Shown one piece after another: positions 24,476 through 27,614 of a DNA stretch of 27,614 nt. Below the pieces are notes generated by a model that was given only the letters and a program-made list of their open reading frames with translations, did no database searches and was not told the origin of the DNA. The translations under genes were made by a program, and so were the position numbers. Numbering within the stretch: the first letter of the stretch is position 1; each line of letters opens with the position of its first letter. Where the stretch lies: contig CAAGAB010000182.1 in NCBI GenBank assembly GCA_900767685.1, forward strand, positions 1 through 27,614, read 5' to 3'. The stretch comes from an uncultured Coprococcus sp. (GTDB lineage Bacteria; Bacillota_A; Clostridia; Lachnospirales; Lachnospiraceae).

Positions 24476-25645
24476 ATGAATGACGAGACAAAAGAAGTTA
24501 TAAAAGAAGTTATAAAACAAATAAGTGAATTGGTACCGTATAAGATAGTTTTGAGCGGAGGTCGTGGCGAGTATAGGAAGGTTGTGTTAGAGCGTAAGAT
24601 TATCAAGGGACAGCGGTGCTATCAGATAGAGCGGTATACAGACAAGCAGGTGTTCCATGAGAATTCAGGGGAAAATGACCTGGTTGATTCACTGATACAT
24701 CTTGGAGTGGAATTATACAGACAGATAAATGTATTTGCGGCTGGTGAAGAGTGGGATATAAAGGTGTCGAAAAAAGGTAAGCTGTCGGTAAATAAAAGAA
24801 AGACGGAAACAAAGACGATAACGATGTCAGGAAATAACCGCAAGAAGAAATATATACTTGAAGAAGGAATGGACATCCCAGTGTTTGTACATCTTGGAAT
24901 ATTTACAAAGGATGGCAAAGTGGTTCATTCGATGTATGACAAATTCAAACAGATCAACAGATTTGCTGAGATCGTGGATGATGTGATGAAAACTTACAAT
25001 AAATCTTCTATTAATATAGTAGACTTTGGGTGCGGCAAATCGTATCTTACATTTATCGTGTACTATTATCTGCATGAGATCAAAGGTCTAGATGTCCACA
25101 TAACTGGTTTGGATCTGAAAGAACAGGTGATAAAAGACTGCAATGATCTTGTTGAGAAATTTGGATATACGGGATTGAAATTTGAACTTGGGGATATACA
25201 TGGATACAAATCCGACATGGATGTGGATATGGTCATGACTCTCCATGCATGTGATGTTGCAACTGATTATGCACTATACAATGCGATATGCTGGGATGCA
25301 CAGTATATATTGTCGGTGCCGTGCTGCCAACATGAGCTGAACAAGCAGATGCACACGGAGAAACTGGCGGCGCTTACAAAATATGGAATCATAAAAGAGA
25401 GAATTGCTGCGTTGGCAACAGATTCAATACGAGGTCTGATGCTGGAGGCGTGCGGATACAAGACAGATATAATGGAGTTTATAGATATAGCACACTCACC
25501 TAAGAATCTGCTCATAAGGGCGGTGAAGAAAAATGTGTCCCAGGATAAGCGGAACAGGGCTGTGGCGGATGCTGAAAATCTCTGCCGCGAATTTGGAGTG
25601 AGACAGACGTTGATGGACATGCTGAAGGAAGATGACAGAGTGTGA
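24476..25645 (+). CDS. Class I SAM-dependent methyltransferase, Methyltransf_32 type
   Basis: 389 residues. An N-terminal domain of about 160 residues (ISELVPYKIVLSGGRGEYRKVVLERK onward) of unknown role precedes a Rossmann methyltransferase core: NIVDFGCGKSYLTFIVYYYL (motif I), ITGLDLKEQVIKDC (motif II), MTLHACDVATDYAL, and VPCCQHEL. The HAC and CCQHEL pieces resemble the Methyltransf_32/METTL25 group found in bacteria and eukaryotes. The start is uncertain: ATG 24476 has GGTGG 5 bases upstream; GTG codons at 24464 and 24467 are alternatives adding four or three residues. The early sequence has a small internal repeat KEVIKEVIK. Substrate unknown; an RNA or protein target is possible. Confidence 0.85.
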   Translation: MNDETKEVIKEVIKQISELVPYKIVLSGGRGEYRKVVLERKIIKGQRCYQIERYTDKQVFHENSGENDLVDSLIHLGVELYRQINVFAAGEEWDIKVSKKGKLSVNKRKTETKTITMSGNNRKKKYILEEGMDIPVFVHLGIFTKDGKVVHSMYDKFKQINRFAEIVDDVMKTYNKSSINIVDFGCGKSYLTFIVYYYLHEIKGLDVHITGLDLKEQVIKDCNDLVEKFGYTGLKFELGDIHGYKSDMDVDMVMTLHACDVATDYALYNAICWDAQYILSVPCCQHELNKQMHTEKLAALTKYGIIKERIAALATDSIRGLMLEACGYKTDIMEFIDIAHSPKNLLIRAVKKNVSQDKRNRAVADAENLCREFGVRQTLMDMLKEDDRV

Positions 25646-25662
25646 TAAAACTACAGGTTCAT

Positions 25663-25675
25663 TGTAAAATTTACA
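25663..25675. promoter_or_regulatory. 13-bp palindrome upstream of the NYN-LOTUS gene
   Basis: TGTAAA-A-TTTACA is a perfect palindrome about 60 bases before the start of the next gene. It could be an operator. Its half-site resembles the TTTACA Pho hexamer, but inverted rather than direct orientation argues against a Pho box. Confidence 0.35.
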
Positions 25676-25733
25676 TGTATCTGTTAATTATAGTGGATGT
25701 GCCAGGGTGTATGCTTAATTTTAGGAGGAATAT

Positions 25734-26639
25734 ATGAGATCTGCTTTATATATCGACTGCAGAAGCGTGACTGCGGAGGATATACCATATATATATGAAG
25801 AAATTCGGAAAAACGATGAGATTGTTGTGAGCAAGATGTTTGCTGACGCGGATATCGGGGAGGCTTATGAGAAAACTGCCTGCAGGTACAGGATACAGAG
25901 CGTCGGATGTGGAGACGAGAGGAAAGGTATTCCGCTTCTGGATATGGCAGTTGAAGTGATGGCTGATGCCTGTATGGGAAATGTGCTCAAGATGTATATA
26001 GTGACAGATGACTATGCGGTTGTGACACTTCTTGAAAAACTCAGGCTGATGGAAGTTGATGCCGTGGTGATAGGGTCGTGTAAAGCTGATCGCGCCCTGA
26101 TTGAGAAGACTGACAGATATATTTATCTTGAGATATTGAATGGTGGACAGTGCACGGCGGATATCCCGACAGCAGAAGAGATTGCCCATCAGATCTGCTT
26201 AGTTTCTTCTAATTATAATGGCAAGGGCAAGAATGCCACATTGGAGCAGATATACAGCAGCCTTATCAGAAAGTATCCGGATTTTGACATAAGAAATTAT
26301 GGATATACACATTTGTCCAAGTTTGTTGAAAAGAATGTGACTGGTGCACAGGTTGTAAATGACGATGGTGGTGAGGCGTATATAAAAATCATAGATGATA
26401 GAAAACAAATAGATGCTTTTGCCTATGATTATGTAGCTGGAAAAGGATATGCTTTGGATGATATGACCGAATTACTTGACGCACTGGCAGAGAAGTTTCC
26501 GGGGTTTGCAATGGAGAATTACGGTTATCGCACAGATTATGGATTTATACTGAGCTTTTCCAGATTCCGGATATTGGAGAACAAAGGGATAAAGATGAAA
26601 AGAACATTTAAGCTCAGTCCCAAAATGGAGGAAGAATAA
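25734..26639 (+). CDS. NYN-domain protein with C-terminal LOTUS (OST-HTH) domains, putative RNase
   Basis: 301 residues, LabA/DUF88-like. The N-terminal NYN (PIN-like) domain runs from ALYIDCRSV (D8) through KGIPLLDMAVEVMAD (D70) and YIVTDDYAVVTLLEKL (D92, D93) to DRYIYLEIL (about 135). An OST-HTH/LOTUS domain follows (about 145-220) with IYSSLIRKYPDFDIRNYGYTHLSKF, and a second LOTUS-like unit at about 240-295 with LLDALAEKFPGFAMENYGY. LOTUS domains bind RNA (G-quadruplex or tRNA-like ligands in known cases). Compared with typical family members, the usual D-x-x-N has become DCRS, and one helix Asp is not evident, so catalysis may be weakened. TAGGAGGA precedes the ATG. It lies just upstream of the rpsJ promoter. 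Confidence 0.8.
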   Translation: MRSALYIDCRSVTAEDIPYIYEEIRKNDEIVVSKMFADADIGEAYEKTACRYRIQSVGCGDERKGIPLLDMAVEVMADACMGNVLKMYIVTDDYAVVTLLEKLRLMEVDAVVIGSCKADRALIEKTDRYIYLEILNGGQCTADIPTAEEIAHQICLVSSNYNGKGKNATLEQIYSSLIRKYPDFDIRNYGYTHLSKFVEKNVTGAQVVNDDGGEAYIKIIDDRKQIDAFAYDYVAGKGYALDDMTELLDALAEKFPGFAMENYGYRTDYGFILSFSRFRILENKGIKMKRTFKLSPKMEEE

Positions 26640-26694
26640 AATCAGAATAATTCAAAAATCAGTCAAAAATCTATAAAAATATTAAAAAAACCTC

Positions 26695-26723
26695 TTGATT
26701 TAAAGTATCCTCTAGTATATAAT
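26695..26723 (+). promoter_or_regulatory. sigma-A promoter of the S10 ribosomal operon
   Basis: TTGATT (26695-26700) and a perfect TATAAT (26718-26723) with the ideal 17-bp spacer, preceded by an A/T-rich tract that could act as an UP element. This is the best promoter in the window and fits a ribosomal protein operon. Confidence 0.88.
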
Positions 26724-26729
26724 CATTCT

Positions 26730-26963
26730 TGCTGTGACATGATAGCTGTGAAGCGGAGGTTGCTGCGTACATATATCGCAGGTTTTTCGTGGAGCGAATG
26801 TCAATTTACAAAACTGGCGACAAGTCACTGTACAATATAACCGTCTATCAAAAGATAGAAACGACGTGTAAGTTCCGGTCTTTGACATAGGACACACACG
26901 GGAGAGTGTACAGTCACCACTTGTTGTACTAAGATTAAGTGCGAAAAGGAGGCGGCTTTTTTT
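26730..26963 (+). other. structured 5' leader of rpsJ
   Basis: About 235 nt with no gene. CTGCG (26763-26767) pairs with CGCAG (26777-26781) and is followed by GTTTTT, an attenuator-like shape. TCTATC-AAAA-GATAGA forms a hairpin at 26844-26859. A long-range helix joins ACAAGT (26820-26825) plus ACTGTAC (26827-26833) to GTACAGT (26908-26914) plus ACTTGT (26919-26924). AAAAGGAGG and a T7 run lie just before the ATG. Leaders of this kind often bind a ribosomal protein to shut off the operon; that is inferred here. Confidence 0.6.
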
Positions 26964-27275
26964 ATGGCAAATCAGATTATGAGAATTACACTTAAGGCTT
27001 ATGACCACAAACTTATCGACAAGGCGGCAGCACAGATTGTTGATACAGTTAAGAAGACTGGTGCAAAGGTAAGCGGACCAGTTCCAATGCCTACTAAGAT
27101 TGAGAAGATCACAATCTTAAGAGCAGTTCATAAGTATAAGGACTCAAGAGAGCAGTTTGAGCAGAGAACTCATAAGAGACTTATCGATGTAGTTGCACCA
27201 ACTCAGAAGACAATTGATGCATTACAGAAGATCGATCTGTCAGCTGGTGTATTCATCGACGTAAAGATGAAGTAA
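26964..27275 (+). CDS. rpsJ: Ribosomal protein uS10
   Basis: Small-subunit protein S10, also part of transcription antitermination complexes with NusB in characterised bacteria. 103 residues, the family size. Signature stretches are [53 protein letters not shown] and a terminal [17 protein letters not shown] precedes the ATG at an 11-base spacing across a T-run. It is the first gene of the S10 operon, behind a strong promoter and a long leader. Confidence 0.98.
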   Translation: MANQIMRITLKAYDHKLIDKAAAQIVDTVKKTGAKVSGPVPMPTKIEKITILRAVHKYKDSREQFEQRTHKRLIDVVAPTQKTIDALQKIDLSAGVFIDVKMK

Positions 27276-27444
27276 TTTAATTATTACGGAACATCAGAAA
27301 TTAAACAAGTAACCCAATTAGATACGGACTAATTTAAAATAAACCGTGAAAACAATTAAATAACAGTACCTAATGCATCTTCGGATGTAATTTAGTATGA
27401 TTGCAAAAGCAATCCGCTGTGAATTAAATTAGGAGGAAACAGAA
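27276..27444 (+). other. structured spacer between rpsJ and rplC
   Basis: 169 bases, long for adjacent ribosomal genes. A UUCG-tetraloop hairpin GCATC-TTCG-GATGT lies at 27375-27388, with outer CTAA/TTAG pairing possible (27370-27395). A second perfect hairpin GATTGC-AAAA-GCAATC is at 27399-27414. Neither is followed by a U-run, so read-through to rplC is expected. Confidence 0.6.
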
Positions 27445-27614
27445 ATGAAGAAAGCTATATTAGCTAAGAAAGTCGGAATGACACAGATTTTCGACGAGAA
27501 CGGTGTATTAACACCAGTTACAGTATTGCAGGCTGGTCCATGTGTTGTAACCCAGATCAAAACAGTTGAGAATGACGGTTACGATGCAATTCAGGTAGGA
27601 TTCGGCGAGAAGAA
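27445..27614 (+). CDS. rplC: Ribosomal protein uL3 (3' partial)
   Basis: Large-subunit protein L3. Only the first 56 codons are in the window, ending without a stop at the edge. The N-terminus [20 protein letters not shown] followed by [22 protein letters not shown] residues is diagnostic. AGGAGG (27431-27436) lies 8 bases before the ATG. The rpsJ-rplC order is the standard S10 operon order. Confidence 0.97.
   Translation, partial: MKKAILAKKVGMTQIFDENGVLTPVTVLQAGPCVVTQIKTVENDGYDAIQVGFGEK

Noticed and set aside
25663..25690. Pho box before the NYN-LOTUS gene
   Set aside because: Only one TTTACA in direct orientation; the next similar hexamer is not 11 bp away.

Overview
The window looks like the chromosome of a mid-to-low GC Gram-positive Clostridia member, most likely a Lachnospiraceae gut anaerobe. 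The grounds are strong AGGAGG-type ribosome-binding sites, the protein family styles, lipoprotein-type phosphate binders and an S10 (rpsJ-rplC) operon start. This placement is an inference from sequence style, not a database match. No tRNA, rRNA, CRISPR array, insertion sequence or prophage gene was seen.

Positions 1-17541 are mostly a phosphate island. It opens with a 5'-truncated Na+/phosphate symporter (NptA/PhoU type) overlapping, by ATGA, a gene for a PstS-like lipoprotein. Polyphosphate kinase (ppk1) follows and ends at a strong hairpin. A p-aminobenzoate operon (pabA-pabB-pabC, folate branch) and a convergent tRNA methyltransferase (trmO) come next. Then, behind an array of 11-bp-spaced Pho-box repeats, comes the high-affinity uptake operon pstS-pstC-pstA-pstB-phoU. 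A small two-helix membrane protein, a second complete Na+/phosphate symporter with its own Pho-box cluster, and a PhoP/PhoR-type two-component system complete the island. The logic is coherent: the kinase/regulator pair senses phosphate limitation, the regulator would bind the TTTACA repeats, and Pst plus the symporters import phosphate that Ppk can store as polyphosphate.

Positions 17542-26639 hold unrelated genes: a cytoplasmic ParB-like/BMP-domain fusion protein with a downstream metallophosphoesterase, citrate synthase, a YbaK-type aminoacyl-tRNA deacylase, a 119-residue unknown, two SAM-dependent methyltransferases arranged divergently around a 12-bp tandem repeat, and a NYN-LOTUS protein (putative RNA-binding nuclease). 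From 26695 a textbook promoter and a 240-nt structured leader drive rpsJ, then rplC runs off the window.

The most interesting observations are: (1) both PstS-like proteins are circularly permuted relative to canonical PstS, with the GSGT half first and the GSS/GST half second; (2) a phosphate-binding lipoprotein is translationally coupled to a secondary Na+/Pi symporter rather than to an ABC permease; (3) a soluble ParB/Srx-like domain is fused to a Bmp/PnrA ligand-binding domain with no signal peptide; (4) Pho-box arrays, a 14-bp inverted repeat and a 12-bp tandem repeat occur in intergenic regions; (5) there are structured RNA elements before rpsJ and between rpsJ and rplC.
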